Assembly (NCBI GenBank): GCA_964609245.1
Contig: CAZSSB010000009.1
Location: forward strand, 23,726 to 87,725
DNA length: 64,000 bases
Origin: JAFGCY01 sp964609245
GTDB lineage: Bacteria; 4484-113; JAFGCY01
Reading direction: 5' to 3'
The position numbers were made by a program, and so were the translations under genes. Below, one piece after another: positions 26,001 through 34,497 of the stretch. The notes beneath the pieces are model-generated. The model worked only from the letters and a program-made list of their open reading frames with translations, was not told where the DNA came from and did no database searches. The stretch's first letter is position 1. Every line of letters begins with the position of its first letter.

Positions 26001-28285
26001 TCGGCGAGCTTGAACCCCGCCGCCAGGTCCGCGATGGCGTAGCTGCGGTGCGGCAGCAGCACGGTGATCAGCGGAGCACTGAGCTGTCCGCTGACGGTCG
26101 GCGCGCTGAAGGTGCCCCCGACGGTGGCTTCGGCTGACAGCGTGCCGGCCAGTCGCTGGTCGCCACTGAAGCGGCCCAGATCGACGTCGCTGGCGGTGAC
26201 CTTGCCGCGCATGCGCTGGCCGGGCAGATCGAGCTCGCCGCTAAACTCGGCGGTCGACTGCTGCCAGGTCAGGCTTGCTGTCCAGGGCGCGTAGCCCTCG
26301 CGATAGCGCCCCTTGGCCCGCAGCAGCAGCGGGCTGTCGGCATGTTTGGTCTTGAGCTGCCCCCGCAGTTCGGGGTCGTCGGCCGGCCCGATGATCTTGA
26401 AGCTGATCTCGGCCTGCGCCGGACTGAGGTTGAGCGTGTTGGCCTCGCCGACGATCGCCAGCGCCGCCACCTGCTGCTCAGGCAGCTGACTGATGGTGCC
26501 GCCGGCGCGGACCAGCAGTTTCAGCGGGCCGTCACTGGTGAAGCCCGCCAGGCTGAGCGGCTCGGCCGTCCACAGCGTGGCCTCGGCGGCCGTCAGCCTG
26601 ACGCTGGGCGGCTCAACCGCGGCCTTGACATCGACCGGCGACAGGCGCTGGCCGTTGACCAGCAGCTCCTTGGACCAGGTCCGCAGGCTGATCGCGGGCT
26701 CTCCGTCGCTGAGCCTGATGGCGGCGGCGGCGCTGAGGGAGCCGCTGAGATCGAGCTCCGGCGGCTCGGCGCCAGAGATCCTGCTGGCCAGCGCCACCGC
26801 CTCCGCAGCCGGCATGGTGCCCGCGCTGACCTCCAGCTCGCCGCTCATCACTCTGAGATCCAGCGCGCCACTGAGCCTGAGTGCGGCTTCACCGCCGCTG
26901 AGCTCCACGCCCGCCAGCGTCACCTGCGTTCCGGCGAGCAGCACCTCGCCACGGGGCCTGCCCAGCGATAGCTCGCCGTACTTCAGCGGCCCGCCGCCGA
27001 GTGTGGCCTTAAGCCGCGGATCGTCCAGGGTGCCGGACAGCGCGATCTCGGCCGCGGCGGAGCCGGTCAGGGGCAGATCCGCAGCGTCGAGTTCGCTGGC
27101 GGCCACCGCCAGGTCGTCGCACACCGCCTTGAGCTGGCCGGCCAGCGTACGGTCATTCAGTTCGATCCGCGGTCGGCCGGTCAGCTCGCAGCCCACTGTC
27201 AGAAGCTGAAGGTCGAGCGTCAGCCGCCCGCTGTCCTCGTCGAGCTGCGCGCTGAGGCGCGGCAGATCGAGCACCGGCAGCAGACTGCTGACCAGGCGCG
27301 TGTCCGCGAGGCGGACCTGGCCGCCGATCAGCTGCGACGGCCCGGGCTGCCGCCGCAGCCGCAGCGCCGCCTGCTGGATGCGCCCGGCGAGTGAGGGGGT
27401 CGGCGGGGCGGCTCCCGCAGCCGGTGAATCCACAAGCGTCAGCCGCGGGAAGGCTGCCTGGATGTAGTCCCGGGCGCTGGCCAGACCCACGTCGGTGAGA
27501 CCGAGGCGCAGATCGAAGCTGGTGCCGTCCGACGCGGCGGTGCCCGCCGCCGTCACGCGACCGCCACCGTCCTCGCGCGTAAGCACCAGGTCGAGCGCCA
27601 ACTCTCCGCGCTCGCCGTTGACCACAATCGAGCCGCCGAGCGTCAGCCGCTCGTGGTGAGACTGCGTTTCCGCCGGACCGCGCGGATCGTAGCCCAGCTC
27701 ATCGAGCAGCTGGCGGGCCAGACCCCCGTCCGCCTCGAGCTGCGGGTAGTCCTGGTCAAGCAGACACCAGTCTGTGAAGTCCACGGTGGCGCGCCGCAGC
27801 TGCAGCGACACGCCGATCGGCTCGCTGGGCTCGACCTGTTCTTTCTGCAGCCGCTGAAGGTTGAAGCGCCCGTCGGGCTCGCGCACCAGCAGGATCCTGG
27901 GCTCGTACAGCGTGACCGTCACGGCGCGGCGGCCGCGGTTGGGCCCGATGAAGTTGATCAGGTCGAAGCCGACCACGGTGCGCGGGCAGCTGAGCAGCGC
28001 CAGCTCGGAGTGCGTCTCGTAGACCGCGGCATCGGTCAGCACGGCGCGGCCCGCGAGGTCGATCTCCAGGCGCTCGAACTCCAGGCGGCCGTTGATCGAC
28101 GCCGCGGCGCGCTCGCGCACCAGCGAGGCCAGGATGTCACCGAGGTAGCGATTGACCACCAGCCAGCCGGCGGTGACCAGCACGAGCAGTATGGCGAGTG
28201 CGATGCCGCAGCCCAGCAGCCAGCGGCGTCGGCGCGCGTTGCGCTGGCCGGCATCTCCTTCGCTACTGGCGTCCTGGCTGATCAT
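23063..28285 (-). CDS. tamB: TamB-like translocation/assembly protein (DUF490)
   Basis: 1740 residues with one N-terminal membrane helix (WLLGCGIALAILLVLVTAG, about 23-41) after a short basic cytoplasmic tail. The rest is a very long run of beta-strand repeats of AsmA/TamB type, ending in the conserved DUF490 domain: CGTLEIPRGSMRVYRH, 'ERSRITFACLPGDIYPYL', LLGGAADVLTG, 'DVEKAITPDFSVTYYRNFYG' and a final aromatic strand 'GTGSEFMFVWSTRF' typical of outer-membrane docking. TamB bridges the inner and outer membranes and is implicated in phospholipid transport and outer-membrane protein assembly. It is the main evidence that this cell has an outer membrane. No BamA/TamA gene is adjacent. Length is at the upper end for the family. 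Confidence 0.88.
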   Translation of the reverse strand: MISQDASSEGDAGQRNARRRRWLLGCGIALAILLVLVTAGWLVVNRYLGDILASLVRERAAASINGRLEFERLEIDLAGRAVLTDAAVYETHSELALLSCPRTVVGFDLINFIGPNRGRRAVTVTLYEPRILLVREPDGRFNLQRLQKEQVEPSEPIGVSLQLRRATVDFTDWCLLDQDYPQLEADGGLARQLLDELGYDPRGPAETQSHHERLTLGGSIVVNGERGELALDLVLTREDGGGRVTAAGTAASDGTSFDLRLGLTDVGLASARDYIQAAFPRLTLVDSPAAGAAPPTPSLAGRIQQAALRLRRQPGPSQLIGGQVRLADTRLVSSLLPVLDLPRLSAQLDEDSGRLTLDLQLLTVGCELTGRPRIELNDRTLAGQLKAVCDDLAVAASELDAADLPLTGSAAAEIALSGTLDDPRLKATLGGGPLKYGELSLGRPRGEVLLAGTQVTLAGVELSGGEAALRLSGALDLRVMSGELEVSAGTMPAAEAVALASRISGAEPPELDLSGSLSAAAAIRLSDGEPAISLRTWSKELLVNGQRLSPVDVKAAVEPPSVRLTAAEATLWTAEPLSLAGFTSDGPLKLLVRAGGTISQLPEQQVAALAIVGEANTLNLSPAQAEISFKIIGPADDPELRGQLKTKHADSPLLLRAKGRYREGYAPWTASLTWQQSTAEFSGELDLPGQRMRGKVTASDVDLGRFSGDQRLAGTLSAEATVGGTFSAPTVSGQLSAPLITVLLPHRSYAIADLAAGFKLAEGQAISIAGGGFSFEGSPFTARGVLGREGSELTLESPRFDLFSAVAQAPVARPGTGKTAEIRPPLEISSAGPLTVRLSGELADPLAVIDYSSGAGIVEGHAFSSAALSATADLKRAEVRSLTVVSPDGQLSVSGSATYEPLAYSADAAIEHFDVAVLTALAGGGVLGKLRGYLDGQVRFSGDAEGYSADGSLALSEGSFNQVAISSTSVQLRTSGAAVEIVNGRVVAEGTTLTASGTIGPELADTRISIDAQPLNLALLAPLLPAAVPALGGSVSGEAQLSPGRGQYPELDLELTGAAGGLSVGHLQLTGISAKAAIRRDLLTIQRLELATAGSKLAASGKLDLADLPAQSQAVGKLPLELELDFENLSLSDAREFVPEQYRAQWPTGTITGRLSSRPGRGSYPDVDVNLASTAGGLTVGGVKFESVDAQATLRRDQLQVTRLVLASGSTSLDLSAKLDLAMFAEAGGEARPLPLDVSLNSSAFNLADLATFLPPAQRGLLPGGTLTCKNVRLTGTTADPRLSGEASFDLVDLPAAADFIARAAGAVRFSDNMFDIQRVDLTPTGAVQGQAQLVGSGTLSLSPVGLVDGQVDLILAPAGQPYLQVDTSEVSSPLLAGKYFRGQVGGVLHIAASERQADKAKRDFTPVISGQVSITADGQASELTIYHMAEEEGESQAAPFRFAGEDEGGGLRVTINPTTTFDYRPAVDLKVELAGDLTLYGTPGLLDRSDPDAFKICGTLEIPRGSMRVYRHVVRIEGERSRITFACLPGDIYPYLTARGALELPRVLSGSQPTTAGAQLGAISAGRDRGDLLVYFTFANHKLDPTADHSEAVSLSSEPPLPPDQILTYLLGGAADVLTGQGDLAQFAQGELFAFGSSFISREIEETFDLQAFRLGGSGSEDNPFWVDVEKAITPDFSVTYYRNFYGETQQTEEYGVRYMILRDRDKDMYQNLELQVNFSQDAFRGTGSEFMFVWSTRF

Positions 28286-28385
28286 GCTCCCATATTGAGA
28301 CGCGCAATGCTCTCTTGGCCTTCAGCCACTACACACCCATTATCCGACATTGCCGCGCGGCGCGCAGGGCTTGTCGGTGCGGCGA

Positions 28386-28394
28386 TGCTAGAAT
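28386..28394 (+). promoter_or_regulatory. Extended -10 element, probably leaderless MFS transcript
   Basis: TGCTAGAAT ends 7 nt before the ATG at 28402, which is where transcription would begin. No ribosome-binding site fits between, so a leaderless mRNA is likely. Confidence 0.5.
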
Positions 28395-28401
28395 GCCGGC
28401 C

Positions 28402-29862
28402 ATGACGGACATCGACGGCGGCGCGGAGGGGCCCCCGGCCGCCCACCAGCCCCCCGCCCGGCTCAGGATGGGCCAGATCATCCGCTTAAGCAGCCTGTGG
28501 TTTGCCCTGCAGTATTTCTGGGCCGCCCAGCAGCTGGTGGTGATGCCCGAGATGGTGCGCGGCTACACCACGGCCGACAACTTCGGCTTCATGTACGGGC
28601 TGATCAAGTCGGTGGGCGCCGTGTTCGTGATCGCCACGCAGCTGAGCATCGGATTCATCAGCGACCACGCCTACAGCAGGCTCGGCCGGCGCCGGCCCTT
28701 CATCATCTTCGGCATTCTGTCCGGTTGCTGCGCGATCACCTGGTTCATGCTGGCGCCGGGCTACTGGTGGCTGTTCGCCGCCTACATGGCGATCGAGATC
28801 ACGGTCAACATCGCCTCGGTGCCGTTCCAGTCGCTGCTGCCCGATCTCGTCCCCGCCCAGCAGCACGCCCGCGGCGGCTCGGTCATGGGCTGGATGCACA
28901 TGGCGGGCTACTTCGTCGGGCTGGTCACGGTGATCCTCGCCGCGCTGTGCCTGCACGATCCGATCCTCGGCTACCGCACCGTGCTGCTGCCGCTGTTCGT
29001 CCTGCTGCTGGTCGGCAGCCTGCTGGTGCTCGTGCTGGGCATCGACGAGCACGGCTGGGCCCAGGTTGCGCGCGACAGGCTCACGGGCGCGGTGCGCACG
29101 ATCACGCTGCTGCCGGGCTGGATCGTCAAGTTCGCCGCGACCGCCCCCACGCTGCTGGGCTGCATGGTCCACGACTACCGCAAGGTGGAGCTGCGCAGCC
29201 AGCCCAACTTCGTGTTCCTCTGGCTCAGCCGCTTCACCGTCTACCTGGGTTACGCGGCGTTCATCCAGTACATCAAGCTGCACGTCAAGAACAACCTCGA
29301 GTGGCAGGACTGGCTTACTGGGCTGGGTGTCGCACCGGAGACCGCGGCCGGCATGGCCGACGTGGCCTTCGCCGTGATCATGCTGCTGTTCATCATCGGC
29401 GGCGTGATCGGCACGCTGGTCAGCGCGCCGCTGGCCGAGCGCTTCGGCAAGAAGTTCGTGATCGGCTGGGGGATGGTGCTGGCCGCCGTCGTTGACCTTC
29501 CCCTGGTGCTGACCGGCAACGTCTGGCTGGCGATCCTCTGCGGCATCGGCATCGGTATCGGCTGGGGCGCGTTCATCGCCGCGGACTGGGCCTTCGCCTG
29601 CACCCTGATGCCCAAGCAGAAGGCCGGCAGCTATATGGGCATCTGGGATATCAGCACGCTGCTGCCCCAGGTGATCAGCCCGGCGCTGGCCGGCGCGCTC
29701 TACCAGATCATCTACGGCATGTTCGCCACCCAGCCGGACGACGCGACCGCCGAGGCACTGGCCTATAAGTGGGTCATCACCAGCCTGCTGGTCTACTTCG
29801 CGATCGGCCTCTGGGTGCTGCGCTTCGTGAAGGAAGAGCACCCGGCGCGTAACGCAACTTAG
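28402..29862 (+). CDS. MFS transporter of the GPH/SLC45-like sugar type
   Basis: 486 residues from ATG 28402. It has about twelve predicted helices. The first helix 'LSSLWFALQYFWAAQQLVVMPEMV' and the loop after helix 2, 'GFISDHAYSRLGRRRPFIIFG', carry the D-x-x-x-x-R-x-G-R-R-R-P-F pattern of the GPH and SLC45 sugar-cation symporters. Helices 5-6 are separated by a long loop around residues 215-285, as in these carriers. Helix 10 to 11 includes 'GIGIGWGAFIAADWAFACTLMPKQKAGSYMGIWDIS', conserved in this subgroup. The likely substrate is a sugar or glycoside with proton coupling; the sequence does not decide. The start is set by the -10 element only 7 nt upstream. Confidence 0.8.
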   Translation: MTDIDGGAEGPPAAHQPPARLRMGQIIRLSSLWFALQYFWAAQQLVVMPEMVRGYTTADNFGFMYGLIKSVGAVFVIATQLSIGFISDHAYSRLGRRRPFIIFGILSGCCAITWFMLAPGYWWLFAAYMAIEITVNIASVPFQSLLPDLVPAQQHARGGSVMGWMHMAGYFVGLVTVILAALCLHDPILGYRTVLLPLFVLLLVGSLLVLVLGIDEHGWAQVARDRLTGAVRTITLLPGWIVKFAATAPTLLGCMVHDYRKVELRSQPNFVFLWLSRFTVYLGYAAFIQYIKLHVKNNLEWQDWLTGLGVAPETAAGMADVAFAVIMLLFIIGGVIGTLVSAPLAERFGKKFVIGWGMVLAAVVDLPLVLTGNVWLAILCGIGIGIGWGAFIAADWAFACTLMPKQKAGSYMGIWDISTLLPQVISPALAGALYQIIYGMFATQPDDATAEALAYKWVITSLLVYFAIGLWVLRFVKEEHPARNAT

Positions 29863-31736
29863 CTGAACAGCGGTCCGCCGCAGTCGAGGCCGCAGGCGGT
29901 GCACTCCTCGTGGCAGGGCGGCGTCGGCTCGCCGCTCAGGTACGCCTGCCATTCGTCCCAGAGGTAGTCTTTGTGTACTCCGCGGTCGATGTGGTCCCAG
30001 GGCAGCGGCTCGTCCTTGCCGCGCTCGCGGAAGACCTGCCGGTCGAGGTCGATGCCGTGCCCTTCCAGCAGCCGTTCCCAGACCTCGTAGTCGAAGTGGT
30101 CGCTGAGCAGCGTCTGGCCGGCGTGCATCGCTGCCTCGATCAGGTCGGCCAGCTGGCGCCCGCCGCGGCTCAGCAGCGCCTCGATCACCGCCTGCCGCGC
30201 GTCGTGCCAGCTGAGCCGCACCGCGCCACCGAAGGGCCTCAGTGCCCGCCTGAGGCGCGCCTGCTTCTCGTGGGTCAGCTCGGGCCGCTCCATCGCCTGC
30301 CACTGCAGCGGGGTGTGCGCCTTGGGCACCAGCACGCTGACGGAGACGTTCAGCCGCGGCCGCCGGTAGCCGCCCTGGCGCGCCAGCCGCAGGATGCCGC
30401 CGATGGTGTCGGCGACAGCGTCCACCGCCTCCAGCGGTTCGCCGGCGAAGCCGCACATGAAGTAGAGCTTGAACTTCTGCCAGCCCGCCGCCAGCAGGTG
30501 GGTGAAGGTGGCCTCAACGTCGGCGTCGCTGACGTGCTTGTTGATCGCGGTGCGCATCGCCTCGCCGCCCGCCTCGATCGCGACCGTCAGGCTGGTCTCG
30601 CGCGGCCGCCGCATCGCCTCGGCCAGCTTCGCGCTGATCGCGTCGGCGCGCAGGCTGGGCAGCGAGACCCCGACGCCCGCCGGCAGCGCCGCCCTGACCG
30701 CGTCGAGCAATTCCTCGATCCGCGGGTGATCCAGCGTGCTGAGGCTCATCAGGCCGACTTCATCGCTGCCCGTCCAGCTGGCCAGCTCCGCGGCGGCATC
30801 CGCCAGCCGGTTGACCGAGCGCGCCCGGGCCGGCCGCGTGATGAACCCCGCCTGGCAGAACCGGCAGCCCTGGGGGCAGCCGCGCATTACTTCAACATAG
30901 GCCTTGTCGCTGGGCGTCTCGATGTGAGGCTCGATCGGCCTGAGTGGCGGCGCGCTGGCGCCGAAGTCCTCAACCCGCCGGCGCTCGATCCGCGCCGGCA
31001 CGTCGTCGCGGAGAGGTCGACAGGCGCTCTGCCTGCCGGCTTCGTCGTAGCGCGCCGCGTAGAATCGCGGTACGTAGCAGCCCGGAATCCGCGCCAGCCT
31101 CAGCAACCGCTGCTCACGCAATTCTCCGTGGCTGGCGATCAGCGCGTCGACGATCTCATCGAGCACCTCCTCGCCTTCGCCGTTGACGATCACGTCGAAG
31201 AACGGCGCCACCGGCTCCGGGTTGCATGTGCACTGCCCGCCGGCGATCACGATCGGGTGCTCCCCCGCGCGGTGCTCGCCGCGCAGCGGCAGTCCGGCCA
31301 GCTGGAGCAGCCGCAGCGCGGAGGGGCAGGCCAGCTCGTGGGTCAGGCTGAAACCCAGCACGTCGAATTCCGCCAGCGGGCGTTTGCTCTCCAGCGCCCA
31401 GAGCGGCATCGCCTGCGCGGCCATCAGGGCCTGCATATCGCGGTCGGGCAGGAAGGCGCGCTCGCAGAGTGTATCGGCGCGGGCATTGAGCCGCTGGCAG
31501 AGCACCTCGCGGCCGTAGTAGCTCATGCCGATCTCGTAGACGTCGGGGAAGCAGTAGGCCAGGCGCAGCCGGGCGGAGTCCCAGTCCTTGACGACCGCGC
31601 CGCGCTCGCCGCCGATATAGCGGGCCGGCTTCTGGACGCTGCGCAGCCGCGGTGCAATGCGGCGCGACCAGCGGCCCTCAACCATCTCCCGGGTGTGTTC
31701 GGTGGGTGTGTTCTGCACCGGCATGTCCGCCAGCAT
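29859..31736 (-). CDS. TIGR03960-type radical SAM protein
   Basis: 625 residues. It opens with 'VQKPARYIGGERGAVVKDW' (35-53) and a B12-binding-like region (55-200: 'RLAYCFPDVYEIGMSYYG', 'DVLGFSLTHELACPSALRLL', 'GGQCTCNPEPVAPFFD..VNGEGEE'). The radical SAM cluster motif is RGCPQGCRFCQAG with Cys287, 291 and 294. The C-terminal tail has CHEECTACGLDC, a further Cys set. This order is the TIGR03960 family, often paired in other genomes with a DUF2344 protein; that partner is not next door here. Its reaction is not established. No clear ribosome site precedes 31736; ATG 31724 is an alternative start. It converges with the MFS gene, overlapping by 4 nt. Confidence 0.85.
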   Translation of the reverse strand: MLADMPVQNTPTEHTREMVEGRWSRRIAPRLRSVQKPARYIGGERGAVVKDWDSARLRLAYCFPDVYEIGMSYYGREVLCQRLNARADTLCERAFLPDRDMQALMAAQAMPLWALESKRPLAEFDVLGFSLTHELACPSALRLLQLAGLPLRGEHRAGEHPIVIAGGQCTCNPEPVAPFFDVIVNGEGEEVLDEIVDALIASHGELREQRLLRLARIPGCYVPRFYAARYDEAGRQSACRPLRDDVPARIERRRVEDFGASAPPLRPIEPHIETPSDKAYVEVMRGCPQGCRFCQAGFITRPARARSVNRLADAAAELASWTGSDEVGLMSLSTLDHPRIEELLDAVRAALPAGVGVSLPSLRADAISAKLAEAMRRPRETSLTVAIEAGGEAMRTAINKHVSDADVEATFTHLLAAGWQKFKLYFMCGFAGEPLEAVDAVADTIGGILRLARQGGYRRPRLNVSVSVLVPKAHTPLQWQAMERPELTHEKQARLRRALRPFGGAVRLSWHDARQAVIEALLSRGGRQLADLIEAAMHAGQTLLSDHFDYEVWERLLEGHGIDLDRQVFRERGKDEPLPWDHIDRGVHKDYLWDEWQAYLSGEPTPPCHEECTACGLDCGGPLFS

Positions 31737-31792
31737 CCGGTGTGGCCCGCCCGGCTCCTCGTCGGCAGCTGCGCTGCTCGCGCCGGGCGCCG

Positions 31793-32167
31793 CTAGTCCT
31801 TGATCTCGGTCTTGAGCGTCTCCAGCACGTCGACGATCATCTGCATCACGTTCTGGTTCATCTGGAACGTAGTCAGCGAGGAGTCCTTGGCCCCCTCCAG
31901 GGTTTCCACGATCCGCTTGCAGGTAACGTATGAACCGTTCTGGGAGAATTCCGCTTCGTACTTGCTCATCACGGACTTCAGCTTGCTGACCGTCCCGTCC
32001 GCAATCTCGCCGTCCTGCTCGATCTGGGCCTTCATCCTGAGCAGTACGTTGGTCACGTCGACCTTGTACTTCTTGCCGCCACTGAGCGCCAGTGAGGTAC
32101 AGCCCAGCATGCCAATCAGCAGGCAGGCGGCCACCAGCGCCAGTATGATCGTACTCGCGTTACGCAT
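31793..32167 (-). CDS. Small helical lipoprotein, unknown function
   Basis: 124 residues with an N-terminal signal and lipobox GMLGC (Cys23). The mature part is short and helical, with an amphipathic pattern (LLRMKAQIEQDG, 'VSKLKSVMSKYEAEF', MNQNVMQMIVDVLETLKTEI). Ribosome site GAGGAGGAAGAG lies 4-15 nt before the ATG and a TACAAT (32199-32204) about 31 nt before it. I do not recognise the family. Confidence 0.7.
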   Translation of the reverse strand: MRNASTIILALVAACLLIGMLGCTSLALSGGKKYKVDVTNVLLRMKAQIEQDGEIADGTVSKLKSVMSKYEAEFSQNGSYVTCKRIVETLEGAKDSSLTTFQMNQNVMQMIVDVLETLKTEIKD

Positions 32168-32198
32168 TCAGCTCTTCCTCCTCGGATGCTGGCCGTCA

Positions 32199-32204
32199 AT
32201 TGTA
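32199..32204 (-). promoter_or_regulatory. -10 element TACAAT for the small lipoprotein
   Basis: On the minus strand the context is GGATACAATTG. It gives a leader of about 25 nt that contains the GA-rich ribosome site. Confidence 0.4.
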
Positions 32205-32245
32205 TCCCGCGCCGTCGGTGGGTGCAAACGACGACCAGCACACCG

Positions 32246-32251
32246 TATACT
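32246..32251 (+). promoter_or_regulatory. -10 element TATACT for the thioesterase gene
   Basis: TATACT lies 23 nt before ATG 32275, with AGGAGG at 32265-32270. The divergent small-lipoprotein promoter is within 45 nt. Confidence 0.45.
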
Positions 32252-32274
32252 AGGTAGATACCCCAGGAGGCCCC

Positions 32275-32769
32275 ATGACAGGTGAAAACCAGCGCGAGAT
32301 CCGGGCGGCCGAGCCCCTGACGATGTTTGAGCTGGTCTTTCCCAGCGACCTCAACTCCCACGGCACCATGTTCGGCGGCAAGGTGCTGGCGCAGATGGAC
32401 AAGTGTGCCGGGATGTGTGTCCGGCGCTGGTGTCACCAGACTCCGGTGACTGCCAGCATCGACGCGATCCAGTTCTGCGCGCCGATCCACCAGGGCCAGA
32501 TGGTCGAGACGCGGGCGCGCGTGGTCTACGTCGGCCGCACCAGCTGCATGGTGAAGGTCATCGTCCACGCCGACGACACCGCGACCGGAGACCGGCACTT
32601 CTGCTGCGAGGGCTACTTCACGATGGTGGGCGTCGACGCCGCCGGCCGCCCGACGGTACTACCCGGGATTCCGCTGGACAGCGCCGAGCAGCGGGAGGAA
32701 TGGGAGGTGGCCGAGCAGATCAAGCAGGCCATGCTGAAGCGCCGCGAGCAGACCCGGCGGCGGTTGTAG
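32275..32769 (+). CDS. YciA-type acyl-CoA thioesterase (hotdog fold)
   Basis: 164 residues, one hotdog domain. 'FPSDLNSHGTMFGGKVLAQMDKCAG' (22-46) carries the YciA/BACH active-site pattern: Asn and Gly-x-x-FGG before the MD helix, with the catalytic Asp. A second conserved strand reads 'ASIDAIQFCAPIHQGQMVETRARV'. Such enzymes hydrolyse acyl-CoA to free acid and CoA in the cytoplasm. The final 20 residues are a basic helix. It has its own promoter and AGGAGG site. Confidence 0.85.
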   Translation: MTGENQREIRAAEPLTMFELVFPSDLNSHGTMFGGKVLAQMDKCAGMCVRRWCHQTPVTASIDAIQFCAPIHQGQMVETRARVVYVGRTSCMVKVIVHADDTATGDRHFCCEGYFTMVGVDAAGRPTVLPGIPLDSAEQREEWEVAEQIKQAMLKRREQTRRRL

Positions 32770-32770
32770 G

Positions 32771-32776
32771 TATAAT
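32771..32776 (+). promoter_or_regulatory. -10 element TATAAT for the propeller-membrane operon
   Basis: TATAAT ends 12 nt before ATG 32789, so the leader would be about 6 nt. It overlaps the end of the thioesterase gene (stop at 32767-32769). Confidence 0.45.
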
Positions 32777-32788
32777 CTCGGTGAGCCA

Positions 32789-34081
32789 ATGACAGCAGCG
32801 CAGGACACGGCTAAGCGCGACGGGCCGCGGGCGGCGGTGCGGCTGCCGCGCACCTATCTGGCGGGGGCGGTGTCGGTCGCGGCGATCACCGCGGTCGCAA
32901 TTGTGGCCTTCGTCGGGCTGATGCTGCGTCCCAAGACGGACAGCGGCATCCGCGTCTGGCTGCTCAACCACACGCCGGACCAGGTGGTGATCGTCAATCC
33001 GTTCGACGGCGTGATCGAGAAGGAGTTCCAGGTCGCCGACGGGTTGCGCGGCCTGACCTTCAGCCGCGACGGCGGCAAGGCCTATATCTATAACGTTGTC
33101 GACGTCAGCAACCGGCTGTCAGTCATCGACGCCCGGACTTACCTGAAGGAAGAAGTGATCGAGGTCGACGGCGTGCCGCAGGGCATCGGGGTGTTTCCCG
33201 ACAACCGCCGGCTGGCGGTGATCCTCGGCAGCAAGAGCGACTTCATGGCCGGCGGCTTCGACGTGCTGGATCTCTACGAGCCGTCGCGAGCCGACCCGCG
33301 GAAGAAGAAGCGACTGTACCGCGAACGCGATCTGAGCCTGACACATAAGCTTGCGGTCGCCGATGACGGCGACCGCATCTACTGCATCGACGCCAAGAGC
33401 GACAAGATCCACGTGTTCTCCCTCGGCCAGGGCGAGAAGGTGGGCGAGATCAACCTGTACGGCGCCCCCGAGGAGATGCTCTACCCCCGGGTCGGCAACT
33501 ACTACTACGTCAGCGTGCTCCAGCACCGCGCGATCTATCAGCTCAACAAGGCGACGGACACCGTGGTGGCCGTTTACATCTACGGCTTCGTCGATCCCGA
33601 ACGACGCTGGTCGGGTGGCAAGCTGCGGCACATGGCGGTCGACAGCGAGGCCCGCTACCTGGTGGGCACCAACTACGAGCAGAAGACCATCGCCCTCTGG
33701 GATCTGAAGGACCGCGGCAAGAACGACGTGGCCTGGCAGGACGTACCGTTCTACCCGGAGGTGTTCGAAGGCTCCTACCGCTTCCAGCTGCCCCACTACC
33801 TGCCGGTCAAGCGCGTTAAGCTGAAGGGCGGCTACGATCCCAACCTCGGCTACGTGCCCGGCGGCCAGCAGATCGCCGTCGATCCCCTCGACGAATACGT
33901 GTTCGTGGTCGACGACCGCGGCGCACTCTACGTCTATGACTTCCTGACCGTGCTGCAGGCGGAGGAGCTGTCGACGCCGGAGCCGCGCGAACTGGTGATC
34001 GACCTCGCCGACGACACCACGGAGATCCGTGACATCAAGATCGCGCAGGCGGCCGTGCGCAGCGCGCCGGATGAGGAATGA
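32789..34081 (+). CDS. Membrane-anchored YVTN-like beta-propeller protein
   Basis: 430 residues. A short cytoplasmic tail and one membrane helix (about 25-50, 'AVSVAAITAVAIVAFVGLML') precede a propeller of the YVTN/NHL kind outside the membrane: VWLLNHTPDQVVIVNPFDGV, 'GLRGLTFSRDGGKAYIYN', 'GVPQGIGVFPDNRRLAVIL', 'LTHKLAVADDGDRIYCID', 'HMAVDSEARYLVGTN', 'IAVDPLDEYVFVVDDRG'. Such propellers bind proteins or ligands; no enzyme motif is seen. It starts a three-gene set, with ATGATG overlap into the next gene. Function unknown. Confidence 0.65.
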   Translation: MTAAQDTAKRDGPRAAVRLPRTYLAGAVSVAAITAVAIVAFVGLMLRPKTDSGIRVWLLNHTPDQVVIVNPFDGVIEKEFQVADGLRGLTFSRDGGKAYIYNVVDVSNRLSVIDARTYLKEEVIEVDGVPQGIGVFPDNRRLAVILGSKSDFMAGGFDVLDLYEPSRADPRKKKRLYRERDLSLTHKLAVADDGDRIYCIDAKSDKIHVFSLGQGEKVGEINLYGAPEEMLYPRVGNYYYVSVLQHRAIYQLNKATDTVVAVYIYGFVDPERRWSGGKLRHMAVDSEARYLVGTNYEQKTIALWDLKDRGKNDVAWQDVPFYPEVFEGSYRFQLPHYLPVKRVKLKGGYDPNLGYVPGGQQIAVDPLDEYVFVVDDRGALYVYDFLTVLQAEELSTPEPRELVIDLADDTTEIRDIKIAQAAVRSAPDEE

Positions 34082-34497
34082 TGATCGCCGCGTACGCCAG
34101 CCAGCTGGGGATGCAGCAGGTGGCACTGGTGCTGCTGGTGCTCTACCTCGCGGCGGCGGTGGTGCTGCTGCCGCGTGAACTGGCGTTTCTGCGCGAAGTG
34201 GCGCAGCCGCGGCGCACCTGGTTTCTGGTGCAGGACCTGCTGCTGCAGCTCAGCATCCTGGCGGTGCTGGTGCCCAGCGCCAGCGCGGCGGAGCTGGACC
34301 TGCGGCGGATGGTAGTCGTGCTGGCCGGGTTCACGCTGTTGTGGATCGTGGCGATCTGGATGTCGCTGGCGCGGCAGAGCTACGTGCACCACCTGCTGCG
34401 CGAGGCGCGCCGCGAGAGCGAGCAGCAGCTGCAGCGGATCAAAGAGCAACTCGAAGACGAGCGGGAGGATGGTCCAAGTGACAACAGCGACGCTTAG
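34078..34497 (+). CDS. Three-helix membrane protein with charged coiled-coil tail
   Basis: 139 residues. Three hydrophobic segments are visible: 14-33 ('VALVLLVLYLAAAVVLLP'), 51-67, and 75-96 ('MVVVLAGFTLLWIVAIWM'). A C-terminal charged helix (about 105-130, 'EARRESEQQLQRIKEQLEDE') likely forms a coiled coil. The start overlaps the propeller gene's stop by 4 nt, and the end overlaps the next gene. I do not recognise the family. With its neighbours it looks like a small membrane complex. Confidence 0.6.
   Translation: MMIAAYASQLGMQQVALVLLVLYLAAAVVLLPRELAFLREVAQPRRTWFLVQDLLLQLSILAVLVPSASAAELDLRRMVVVLAGFTLLWIVAIWMSLARQSYVHHLLREARRESEQQLQRIKEQLEDEREDGPSDNSDA

Noticed and set aside
28486..30456. 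656-residue open frame on the minus strand
   Set aside because: It overlaps the MFS gene and the radical SAM gene, both well supported, and is Arg/Gln/Ala-rich shadow sequence.
29910..31796. 628-residue open frame on the plus strand
   Set aside because: Antisense to the radical SAM gene with its intact CxxxCxxC motif.
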